Origin: Stercorarius parasiticus
Lineage: Eukaryota > Chordata > Aves > Charadriiformes > Stercorariidae
Length of the DNA stretch: 64,000 bases
Direction of reading: 5' to 3'
Assembly: GCA_013396915.1 (NCBI GenBank)
Contig: VWZL01000830.1
Span: 392,356 to 456,355 of the forward strand
Below, in pieces: positions 23,301 through 35,043 of the stretch. The number at the start of each line of letters is the position of its first letter. Position 1 is the first letter of the stretch. A program made the translations under genes and the position numbers. The notes below the pieces were generated by a model. The model worked only from the letters and a program-made list of their open reading frames with translations. It had not been told where the DNA came from and did no database searches.

Positions 23301-25238
23301 TGACTGAGTACACCAGAACAGAATACTTAATTGGACATATATGGATAAGGCAACAGAATCACTGGGTTTTTCTTCTTCCATTTATGCTCTTAATTCTATG
23401 GTTTTTCTTTCCCTTGATCAACAATGCTGCAATCAGCTGATATAAGATGTTTCTTTGGATAAGCCTGTGATGGTAAGTGATGGTGAATCCACCCAGTCCT
23501 CCACTTTCTATGTTCACAGACTTTTTTTTTGTCTGGCTCAGTTATCTAGAAGCTGACATGAACAAAATAGGAGAACCAGAAGATGATGTTCACCATCCCA
23601 GAAAGTGGAATAAACGTGACCCTCGAGAAAGGAAGCATCCTGACCGAATCTTAATCAGGTGTCACCACAACTCAATATCACTGCAACATCCAGTCTCCAT
23701 ACCATTCTGCCAGTTGTGCAGGTGTACACAAAGGTTAAGCACTATTTCATCCTCAAGAGCAGAATTTTTAGGATACCATATTGTAACTGCCCATACACTG
23801 GCTTGAAGCTCAGCATTGAGCTCAGCATCACTTCCCTTTCCATGCCATAGAACATCAAACACATTCTTAACATTATTGTCCCTTATTTTATACCTATATC
23901 TTTAATGCACACTTGTGCATGAACCCAGTCCCTACAGTGATCCAAATGTTTTACCTGAAGGTATTTTCCATGTCTCAGTATGTCCTTTTATATCCCTGAC
24001 TACATATAAACTTAATTCATACCATATCCTAAAGGTCCCATGGGGAAAACAAAGAATACCTAGTTCACTTTTTACTGAATGTAAAACAGATCCGTAAAAT
24101 TCTAAGCTAACCACAAAACAAATTTAATGGTAATATCAAAAATAATGTTTGATTGCTTCACCTTGCCTTTAAGTCAATGTGCATGCTGAAGATGGATCAT
24201 GCAAACAAGCAAAGAGGAGAGTTTCAGATCAAATCCTACATGGGCTGCTTTCCCCAGCTTTTCTGATGCTATTCTGAGTATTTGTTTCTACAATTAAAAA
24301 CAGTAGCACTCTTATTACTCTCTTAGACAACATTGTTACCCACGGACAAATAAAACAATCTTTGATGAGACTTTTGCTGTGAAATAATTAAAGCCACTTA
24401 CTGTTTCTTAAGGAAATCACCTGTATGGCTACAGCAGTGAGATGAACATTTGGTTCCACTTCTTCTAATAAAGCACTTTTTCTTTTCAGCCTTGAATCTA
24501 AATCCTCAGTCTACAGTATAGTATTTTGTATATCCATGCCTTCTGGGAAAAGGTTCTGAAACAGTAAAAATGTTCCTTGTTCCCTCTGCTCACAACAGGG
24601 CCAGGCCATCTTGCTTTACCCGGTCATCTAAGTAATGCTGCTTCAATAGGCTGAAGTACTTTTCCACATGACAAGCCTGCAATTTCTCCTCCCCTTCGAA
24701 ATTAGTCACTAAATAACCTCCTTGGCATGTCACCCAGTCACAAACTGTGCAACACTATGTGATTCAATCGCTCAACCATTTTTTAATGTGTGTCTATGAG
24801 ATGTATAGAAAGAGACTAACATTACGGAATGAAGCACAAGGAGACTCACAAAGGGGAAAGCCATAAATAAAATAGTGAGTAACCTCCGTTTAGCTAAGAG
24901 AGTGCATTTCAAAGGCAACAATATGAAACATACATATTAATTCCCCAACAGGTGAAGACCTCCAATTATTTAGCAAAGGCAGTACATACAATTATAGAAA
25001 AAAATACAGCAGTTATAAAGCTTAGAAGCTTTTCATGTACTTGGATCGGTAGTGACATTTGGTAGAAGGAAGCGCAAGCCCCTCCCGTGGAGGAGACTGT
25101 CTACTCATTAACCAGGCACCTGAGCTGCTCGGCTAACCTGAACTTTGGGGCCCCTATAAATTAATCTCATTGTTATCTCTGCAGCACACCACGCTAGCCA
25201 TTATGATGTTTTGTTGTTTTTTTGTTCATTTTGTTTGG

Positions 25239-25250
25239 TTTTTTTTTTTT
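25239..25250. repeat. Poly-T run
   Basis: Twelve T in a row within a wider T/G-rich tract (25206-25250). This is low-complexity sequence; on the minus strand it is an A-run. Confidence 0.7.
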
Positions 25251-25462
25251 AAATAATGGGCACAATAGAGAAGACAAATGTAAAAAAAAAAGTTAGAACA
25301 GAAAGGATGCTTCCCTCCCTTCCATCCCCTCACTCCAAAAGATCACAGAATATAGAAAATGTCTTCTTAAAAATATAGTATTTGCAGTTTAAAAGAGATG
25401 GCACTTAAATATCATAGGGCAAAATCTCATGAGACGAGCACTTCCCAGTCCTGCAGTTATCT

Positions 25463-25540
25463 TCTGGTTTGGGGGTGTTGGGTTTTTTTTTCCTGTTGGT
25501 TTGGGGGGTTTTTTTTGCTTGTTTTTGTTTTTATTCAAGT
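25463..25540 (+). repeat. G/T-skewed low-complexity tract
   Basis: About 80 bp of alternating G-runs and T-runs on the plus strand. Only three G-runs of three or more are present, so a G-quadruplex is not supported. Confidence 0.6.
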
Positions 25541-26580
25541 AAAAAATTGCCTATATCATCATGACTGGCATTCAAAAGAATCAAAATACAATTCAAGCAC
25601 GTGACCATGAGCTAATATCACTGCAAAGAACCAGTTATGATGGGACCTTACTGGAGTAACATTTCTGTTTCATAGTACTGCTTTCAGTCTCTCGGCCATT
25701 AGTGAGAGAAGGATCATTCATTCAGCTACAAAAGGGCAATCTGACACAAAGCATTTAAGTAACAGGACAAAGATCAGAGCAGATCTGGTAGCCAAAACTA
25801 AAAATCCAGGTGTTCCACCCCTTACTACACCCAGGCCAACAGCAGAGAAGTGCTCCACCTTTGTAGACAGCTACTGTGTATTTGATTTGTAATGTACATT
25901 GTAAATTTGTATGCCATTATTGGTCTTGACCAGAACTTCAGAAAATTTATATGTAGTGTAAGATAAACAGTCTTTTCAGAAATGTAAAAAATATTCGTTT
26001 TGTCTTAAATGTTTAGTTTTCAGTTTCACTGTAAAATATTTTAAAATATTTTTATTAAATATTTGAACTGGAACTATAATAAAGTATTATTATGGCACAG
26101 AAACAATGTTAAGCCTATTTATTTTTATTTAAAATTTAATCAGTCAAGGCTTGTTTCTTGCAGTATAGGAGTAAAGCAGTATTTACCATCGAAGCATCTG
26201 GTTTATATTTGGCAGGTTTAACTAACCAGTCAGGCTTCTCTTTTTAATGAATGGATGTATATACTTGACCTAGTTAAAAAGCTGCTTAGGTCTGCTGACC
26301 AACCAAACTCAAAAAACATCAAGAGTAAAAAATACAAGTAAATTATCCTAGTACACTTTTATGCCACACATGCTTTCCAACAGCTGCAGAGTATATTCTT
26401 CTATCCATGTTCTTCCTTACAGGCTAACAAACCTGCAGTGGGAAGTCACATTATTATGCTAATATGCAGGATAAAAAAGACCACTATATTTCACTGCAGT
26501 TTCTCTGCAGTGAATTGCAAGCTGGTGGGATGCGCATTTTCAGTAATTGGACTCTAGCATGATAAAGTATATCCCAGAGT

Positions 26581-26649
26581 ATCAGACATACTATAACTAG
26601 TTCTCCATACATCCGGCACTATGTGCAAGAGTCGTCAAGTATGTCTGAT
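26581..26649. repeat. 12 bp inverted repeat
   Basis: Arm ATCAGACATACT at 26581-26592 and its perfect reverse complement AGTATGTCTGAT at 26638-26649, separated by 45 nt. It could form a hairpin, but the loop is large. Confidence 0.6.
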
Positions 26650-29600
26650 GCATACAAAAAGTTTTTCACGAGAGGAATGAATCTTCTTTTAATTTTAAAA
26701 TACACCAGGCACAACATCATAAATATTGCACAGATATATCATTACCAAGACTGTAATTTAATTTGTAGGTTCTAACAATGCATAGAAACCATTCAAGCAT
26801 CACTTTCCATTTCAATTACTTTATCAGAGCCCTCAAACCTTGTCTTACTTGCTGTGTATCATCCTGTGTTTAATTACTTGCCAGATATTTGTTTATAATG
26901 TACTGTACAGAACAAGAGTTCCTTTTCAGTTTAACCCACTGTATAAACAAAGGGCATGCCCCTAAGAGACGCAACACCCAATGCTTCACTGAGATCAAGC
27001 CTGGAAGTTTAGGTTAGTTTATTACTTTAAAATCAATGTTAATGTCTATGTTAATGATAGGCCAAAGTTACCACTGAGCTATATCGCCAGTCACCCTACT
27101 TTCTTCTCCGTTATTAACAATGTTGGTCCGTTGGACCTTTCTATCAGTTTGCCCATCTTATTTCTGTTTGCTTCTCTCATTTTTAAGCAGAAAAACGTTT
27201 AGAGACACAACATCAGTAAAACCCACAATTATAAAGTCAGAGAATATTCTGAAGTCGACTGTGGGGTATACACATCTGGCATAGACGTAACTTATTGCTT
27301 GACTGCTGATCAAAGTTCTTTCTGTTCCTGATAACAGCTCTTTTGGTTCCTATTCCCTTAATAATACTTTCATGGATGGAAATAATTAAGCAGTTAATGC
27401 CTTGTACTGCTGTAAACAACCATTTCCTTGACAGAAAACAGGGAAGCACTTACAGGCTGGGTAGCTTGTCACTAACTCAGGACCTGGTTTTGTTCTCAGC
27501 ACTCTGGAGCAAAGCTTGTCACGGAGTCAATGGGGTTTTGCTTAAACACAACAAGTTAGTTCAGTCCAGCAGAATCCAAATGGGAAGACAGTTTGCTGAT
27601 GATGGCTTTTACAGCTGTATTACAAAAGAAGCGTTATTTTTGGTTGTTTGGAGGTGCTTTTTTTGCCAAGGAAGGTCTCATGCCACCTCACCAGTCCTTT
27701 AGCCCATTCAGTTTCTAATTCTGATCCAAGAAACCAACAGTGTAGGAGGACAAAGACCTATGTATGGAGCTGTCTGCAGGATCTCCTAAATCCGCAGCCT
27801 CTGATACACAAGACTCTGGAAGGCAGCTGGAGAACCACCATCAGCATCTTTCCTCCCTCTGCTTAAGCAAGCACCATGACAGAAACCACTCAGTGTGGTT
27901 ATCCACTTTCTGCAATGAAAGGAGGGAGATCGACCCCTCACCTTGCCTCCAAAGGCCTCCAAGGGCCTTTCTTCCTCCTTTCTTCAGCAGAGGAAGAAAA
28001 AAACGTAGTCATATACAATCCTGATCTCAGTCTCAGCTGCTTCCCCATGGCACAAATGGAGGAGCAGAACACAGCCCCCCAGGCTGCTGTCCTTCACAAA
28101 GGCACCGAGGTGACACACACCCCGGCACCCAGCCAAGCTGTGCTGGGGCCACCCTGCACTCCACACCTCTCTCCATGACCCTGAATAACTCTTTCAAATT
28201 GGCCTCAGCTTTCCCACGTCAGCTCTCCAGCCCACTGCCCGTATTTACACCTTCAAAGATGTGTGTGGTGCTTCTCTGAAGACTGAAAATCCTCCAGAAG
28301 CTCTTTGAATTTGAGAGGCCAAGCTAAATAAACAGGGAGGGAACAGAACAGTTCTGGCTGCCTGACACAATACTGGATTTGAGATTATGTACAGACTATA
28401 CTATCTTCTCCTAAACATACATATTGTTTGTTATTCCTTCTGTTTACTGATTCCAAAGGCATGCAGTGAAACAGATATGCCTTGGGGTAGAAAAAAGTAC
28501 CATAAAGTTCTCTTATACTTATTCCAAACTCCCTCGTTCTTTAAAAAAATGCAAACAAACAAACAAAAAGCCCTCCCACACCACAGAGTGCATAACTACT
28601 AGCTAGAATGAACCACTATAAAAGGGCCAGGCAGCTCTACAGCTTCACTGCTGGCAAAGCAGCACACTCAGTAGACCAGCTGAAGCTTGCACTGGGCAGC
28701 AACCTGTACCCAAAGCCTTTGAACCAGCACACAAGTGAGCATCTGAGCTCCAAGAGAACAGCATTTCTTTGTAACATGTATATTAACATTACGTATGCAT
28801 ACATATATGTTTTGCATACCAGCAGTATGTTTTTGGTCTATCCTTTGGTGATGGCAGATCAACATAATCAGGAATTTTAGATTTTTAGGGATTTAAAAAA
28901 TTAAAGGCAAGCAAGTACAAGTGGGAAATCCTGTGCTGGAAACTCTATAAGCCTGTCAAAATGTATTTTAAGTTTACTAGAGCAAATATAGCCAACTCTC
29001 GCTGGAGTCGCATGAAGAAGGTTCTGCAAAACTGAACTATTACGTCAGGTCTGCGGTCTGTCTCTCTACCCTGTAATTTAAACCTCATGCTTCCCCCTCA
29101 TTTCTGTACTGATTTAAACAAAGACATTTTCCTAGCTATAGGAAAGTATCACAGTACGTATAGCAGACATAAATGCATTAAGCACCTCTCAAAAGTTAAG
29201 ACGGCACTACTAGTTGCTCTGTATTGAGGATTTGTCTCACCCAACGTTGTGTTAAAAGACAGTCAGCCAGGCACCCTCCAGAGTCAGCTCATTCCTTCTA
29301 CAGCTGGGTGGGACAAGCTGCCCTTCGGTGTTCCCAGCCTTTCGCCACTGACCGCAGTGGGCAGCAATTTCTACCCTAAGCTTATAAGGATTAGACTTTT
29401 TTCCTAATTCTCTATAGTGAGCCTGCCCATATGTCTTTTCATTTAGCTCACTCTCTGCTCTGTTTTTCATACTTTTTTTTCTTCGTTTTAAGTCAAGCTG
29501 AGATACTATAACTAGAAGGGATAATGGCAGCTTCATTCCAGCTGCTGCTTGCTAGTCTTGCAGTGGACTTTGCTGTGATCCACCTTGGTGGATCCAACCT

Positions 29601-30569
29601 GGCCTGTGGTTCCTGTTTGTAGTTTGGGTTAATATTCTGAGGTTTTGTGGGTTTTTTTGGCAGGGGTGGTCAGAACACAAGAGTGGTTTTTAGGAAAGAA
29701 GTAAGCAGAGCACTTCATGTAAATGCCAGCTGGAGTGACCCATGAATGCTTGAGGATGTTTATGGCAAAGAAGCTACAACCATCACTTGCCTTTGCAATC
29801 CACTCTCATATTCAAAGCAAAGATATTTGAGGTGCACTTTAAAGCTACAAATGGCTTTTGAAACCTAGCACTTAGTTCAGCCATTCCCACTGAAGATGTA
29901 GTTAAGGTTCAAAACAGCTTAATCTCCTTCAGACGTTGCAGAAAATAACAGGTCTCTACAAGTCAGGCCTTAGTGCAGCATCTCCGAGAGTCGAGTGCAG
30001 TGTGACTGAGTGCTGAGAGATAACACTCAGGTGGCTGTTGCCCTTTGTACACATCTGGTCATTAGTGGGGAATAACAGAAATTCTGGTTTGATGAAATCA
30101 TCATGAAGCTCTGACAACTGATGGGACATGTCGCATGTGTGTGCATGCCCATGTGCATGCAGCCCTTACTTCTCAGAAAACTTTTTCCCATATCAATTCC
30201 ATCATGTTACGAGCCCCCTGACCACAATGACTTATGACCCCAAGCACACCTGCACATCAAGACCTCTTTGGCCATTATAATTTTCAACAGCCCTTACGAT
30301 TCCTAGACTAAGCCCACGCTTTTTCAGTTGTAAAAAAAAGAATCCAACAGAAACTAAGGGAAAAGCAATAATACACTTCTTGTCATAAAATGTTGATCTT
30401 ACAATGTGCATCAGCTTAAATCTAGCTAAAAGAGCAGGCTTTATATTTGGACCAGCCTGGTTACACCTGTACTGAACCTGTTGACACTCCCTAGTTGACA
30501 TTGTCACAGCTTAGCTGTCAGTGAGACAACTTTGGTGACACAGTGGGTGAACTCTGCTTGGAAGAGCAT

Positions 30570-31181
30570 CCTGACATCCTTGCATCCTGGCTTGTATCAG
30601 AAGTAGTGTGGCCAGCAGGACTAGGGAAGTGGTCGTCCCCCTGTACTCGGCACTGGTGAGGCCCCACCTCGAATACTGTGTCCAGTTTTGGGCCCCTTAC
30701 CACAAGAAAGACATTGAGGTGATGGAGTGTGTCCAGAGAAGGGCAATGAATCTGGTGAAGGGTCTAGAGCACAAGTGTTATGAGGAGGGGCTGAAGGAAC
30801 TGGGGTTGTTTAGCCTGGAGAAAAGGAGGCTGAGGGGAGACCTTATGGCTCTCTACAACTACCTGAAAGGAGGTTGTAGCGAGGTGGGGGTCGGTCTCTT
30901 CTCCCAAGTAACAAGCGATAGGACAAGAGGAAACGTCCTCAAGTTGCACCACGGGAGCTTTAGATTGGGTATTAGGAAAAATTTCCTCACCAAAAGGATT
31001 GTCAAGCATTGGAACAGGCTGCCCAGGGAAGTGGTTGAGTCACCATCCCTGGAGGTATTTAAAAAATGTGTAGATGTGGTGCTGAGGGAGGTTTAGTGGT
31101 GGACTTGGCCGTGCTACGTTAACAGTTGGACTCAATGATCTTAAAGGTCTTTTCCAACCTAAACGATTCTATGATTCTATG
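30570..31181 (+). mobile_element. CR1 LINE, 5'-truncated, RT C-terminus open
   Basis: About 610 bp of CR1 retroposon on the plus strand, opposite to the host gene. A frame from 30608 to 31096 remains open and encodes the last 162 residues of the CR1 reverse-transcriptase protein, with family phrases such as [32 protein letters not shown] and [20 protein letters not shown]. The 3' tail (31097-31181) has the typical GGACTCAATGATCTTAAAGG phrase and ends in repeated ATTCTATG octamers. 5' truncation is usual for CR1. The open frame suggests a fairly young copy, but without the rest of ORF2 it cannot move by itself. Confidence 0.93.
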
Positions 31182-31848
31182 AAGGGAAGGGAGCACAAAG
31201 CCATGTAGAGCCTGACCCGGAGCAGTCCCATGAGGGCTTCCAGTCTAGCCACGCTCCAGGCAATCTGAGCAAAATGATGCATGAGATGCAGCACATTTTG
31301 CATTGCCTTGATGGAAATCACAGTGCCTCTGTGTGGACGTTTATTCCCCCAGCAACATTTCATTGTTTGAGCTATCTCCCTGCTACCAGTCTGCATTACT
31401 TTATTCCTGATTGGTACGACAAGCATCCAGATTAGCGAACAGGCACTCATTTCTGTATACTTATGAGTATATTTCATTTCCTACAAACAAATAGATCGTC
31501 AGAGTTAAAAAAAAATGTTAAAATTATCCAAATAAGCAGAGAGAAGTTAATAAATCTCTCATGCTGGATTTTCCTGTGCTCCCTTAGTATACTTTCCAGA
31601 CAGAATAGTGTGGTGAGTACACTAAGAAACCTCTTGGCATGTCAGCCAAGATTTTTCAGGGTGTTATCACAAATGACAAAAATATAAACACACTGAAACA
31701 TAACACATTTCAATCCTAAAAAGGTCAGATTTACATAATTACATCATTGGTTTGCCAATATCCACATTTATCTCATCAGTATAGCATGGCCCACCCATCC
31801 CACAAGCTATTAGACTGTTTGGACTGAACATATAAAAGCTGTTACTGA

Positions 31849-31860
31849 TTTTTTTTTTTT
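31849..31860. repeat. Poly-T run
   Basis: Twelve T in a row, low complexity. Confidence 0.7.
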
Positions 31861-34800
31861 AAAGTTAACATTATGAGACCCCTCATAACTAGTGCTGCAT
31901 TCAAACTGTTTCTTTTCCTTTCAAACTAGCTGTTTGTTTCTTTTGCTTTCCCACAGCTTCTTTTTAGGTAGAGTTTTTTCTGAGAACAAAGAGGAGTCAT
32001 GTAATTCATGAAGGTGTAGCAAGTATCTTCTCCCCCCCTCCCCATTCTCCTTGAAGAGATCAAACACATCATGTACCTAACACAGACAGCCACCACCAAT
32101 GCAGGGAGCCAAACCCTTCAGACCAGTCTCAATTTCAGCACTTCCTTAGGGCACCACTGAACTGATGGGGTCATCCCTTTTTTTTCCAAAAAAGGAATAG
32201 TTTCAAACATGTACAGTTCTGGTACAGATCAGCATTTTTATTTGGTTTAAAAATGCTGTATATCATATTTCTGCTCTTTAAAAAAAGAAATACTGTTAGT
32301 AACTGCACTCATAAATCAAAATAAATGCATGGCTTTCTGACTCGCTGTACTAACGACCCAGCTTTTATTTTTGTTCCATATTCGTATCTCTTCCCACTGC
32401 ACTGAAGCCAAATAAAACTGAACAAGTTGATATGGTTAAATGAACATAAAGGAAAGCATAATCCGTGGTCTCATCTGGCATTACCAAACAACTCAGTCAA
32501 AATACAATTTCTATTACAGTTATATGGAATAGGTTAGGACATAAATAATACAAAAGTGTTTTAAAACAGAGCTGATAGTTAAAAGACCTAAGCAGCATGT
32601 TTACACCTGTAGCCAGCTGTTTCTTCCAGTATAAGGACGCAGCAAATCAGAAGAAATAAGTTGCTGTGCTGAGTTTTGGAGTCAGCACTATCGGCAGGAG
32701 AAATGGTCATGAAAGCCTTACATACAACGGGATTTTGCATGTAAGTGCCCAGGCTGCACTGCATTTCATAGCTATAAGGCCCAGCAGTATCTGCAGTTGT
32801 AAGCACATCTTTTGCAACGTTAGAGGTGCTATCAGTGCCCCAATGAAGAGTTGTCTTAGATCACGAACTTCTTCCTATACTGTTTGAGCCCTATATTTTC
32901 TTTTCATTTTACTTCCTTCCATCCAAAAATATATACAAATTGGTCAGCATGGCTGAAGTAAACAACCTAGTTTATCCTCAGGTCAAGCTATCTATAGTAA
33001 ATATTAAGTGACTGAGGGACTATCCTTCACCCAACACACCCTTTTGGTCTTTTCACTTAGTCACATGAAGTTCTAATTTGCAATGATGTAAGAAAGGCAT
33101 ATATTCACACAAAAAATAATTTCAGCATCACATCATTTCTCATGGAGTCCTGCTGATATTTGCAACTGTCTTGCTTTTGCCAGTTGAGGCTTTTTTTAAC
33201 CCCAGATCTTAACATGTATCCAAGAAAAGATATTTTTACTGCTTACTTTTTTAGAGGTCTGATTAGTTTTCCAGAGCCCTTATTAGAAAAAGTACAATCC
33301 AACATGGAGAAGAAACAAGGTCCTCAGATACATAGTTGTGTTCTACTAGACACCAGGTACTGGTTAACTCCGCTTTGTTAAAAGGAAGATAGGGACAGAG
33401 TTAATTCTCTTTCATATTCATTAGGCTTATCTAGAGGCAGGTTAATAATATACTGAAATGAAGACTCAGTGGAAAGCAGAGAATTTGGGTCATCATCATG
33501 AAGCACCACATTTTGGATTTGTGAGACACTTCTTGGGAAAACTAAGGTCCTGAATGACAAGTAAATGGCAGGTTTGAAGAAGAAAAAACATTGCTTCTAA
33601 CTTTACTTGAGTTCTAGGAACCATGGTACCAAAACATCCACCTCCACAAAGTGATTTTTAACCCCTGTTTGAGTAACAGCTCATTCGGAAAGCTAACTGG
33701 AAGTCATAAAGCTTGGTTGGACTTTGGCTTATGGGACTTCAGCAATTCAGATAAGCTACCTGGTTGACAAAGGAGGTAGAGGAGGACATCCCCTTCTAAT
33801 CAGGGAGGTCACAGCCATGAGCATTTTTATCACCTGTCAATGTGTTTGGGGAGCTCTGGCAACATCTGACTCTGTCAGATACTTAGGAATTTCAAGTAAA
33901 CAGCCAAATTAGTGCAAATTGTTCTACTATCAGCAAGGACAGTGGAAAAAAAAATATCTCAAGAACTGAAATAAGGAAACATTATGTAAAAAGAGGTGGA
34001 GTAAGAATAAAACCAGAAACTAGTAGACAATAAAAATGGACTCGAATCCAATTCTTCTGTTTTTATTCAGGGCAAACTCCCACTGAAGGCAGCAAAAGAT
34101 TTGCCTGAGAACCTCAGACTTATGTGAGAGATAAGACTTGTAATTGTAATGCAGGGCTGAAGAGACCTTCATACAAGACATATCATATGTTGCCATTAAG
34201 TGACTTCATAGCTCCGGGGCAAGTGCTAAGCAAACCTCAACATGAAAGGCAGGCTAGCTTGAATACAGGCCTGTTAGTGGGAAATAAAGAACTCTTCCCT
34301 CTAAAAATTCCACTAGAACAACTGTATTGTGGTTGCAAGTTGATCTGTTTCCACAGAGGAAACTCCCTGGGAGTTTCCAGGTAGCTGGTTTGTGATATCT
34401 ACCATATGACACTCCTTTTAGACTAACTGGAAGTTTACTGCATGGGTGCGGGAAGCTCATGTTCCTTGAACAGTTTAATATCAAGAACATGACACTTCCT
34501 TTCAACGGCCAGCTTGATATAAACTTCAAATCCATCCTCATTATTTGAAAATTTTTAAAAAAGATATCTTTTAAATTGTTGGTATAGTAATAGCGTCTAC
34601 ACACTTATATTCCTTACTCACGATGCTTGTGAAATACATATAATACACCAAAGCACAAAGCCATCACATTAAAAAAGCCCCAATGCAGTATCCATCCAAC
34701 TGCAGGATCTGTATCTTTAAACAGACCCACTTTTTGCTAGATAACATTTGAGATTTATATATTGTTTTATGTGTAGCTAAAATCAAAAAATGATTTTTTC

Positions 34801-35028
34801 ATTAAAATTCTATCTACTTTCCCACTAACTTAGGCTTTACACAGCAGTAGGTATTGTGTATCAAAGGACATATGAATGAAATAGAACAGGTACATCTACA
34901 TCCACAGTCTTTCATCACAGTCTGATTTGATGCAGCTACTTCTCAGTGTCTGCAGCTCTGTAGTTGCATAAATAATTGGCAACTACTGACAACCCATTTA
35001 AAGCAGAAGTAGTAAAACCCATATGAGT

Positions 35029-35043
35029 AAAAAAAAAAAAAAA
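35029..35043. repeat. Poly-A run
   Basis: Fifteen A in a row on the plus strand. No retrogene or SINE body was recognised upstream. Confidence 0.7.

Noticed and set aside
25463..25540. G-quadruplex candidate
   Set aside because: Only three runs of three or more G are present, so a standard four-run quadruplex cannot form.
30764..31009. Minus-strand open frame across the CR1 copy
   Set aside because: It is the antisense shadow of the CR1 reverse-transcriptase frame on the plus strand.
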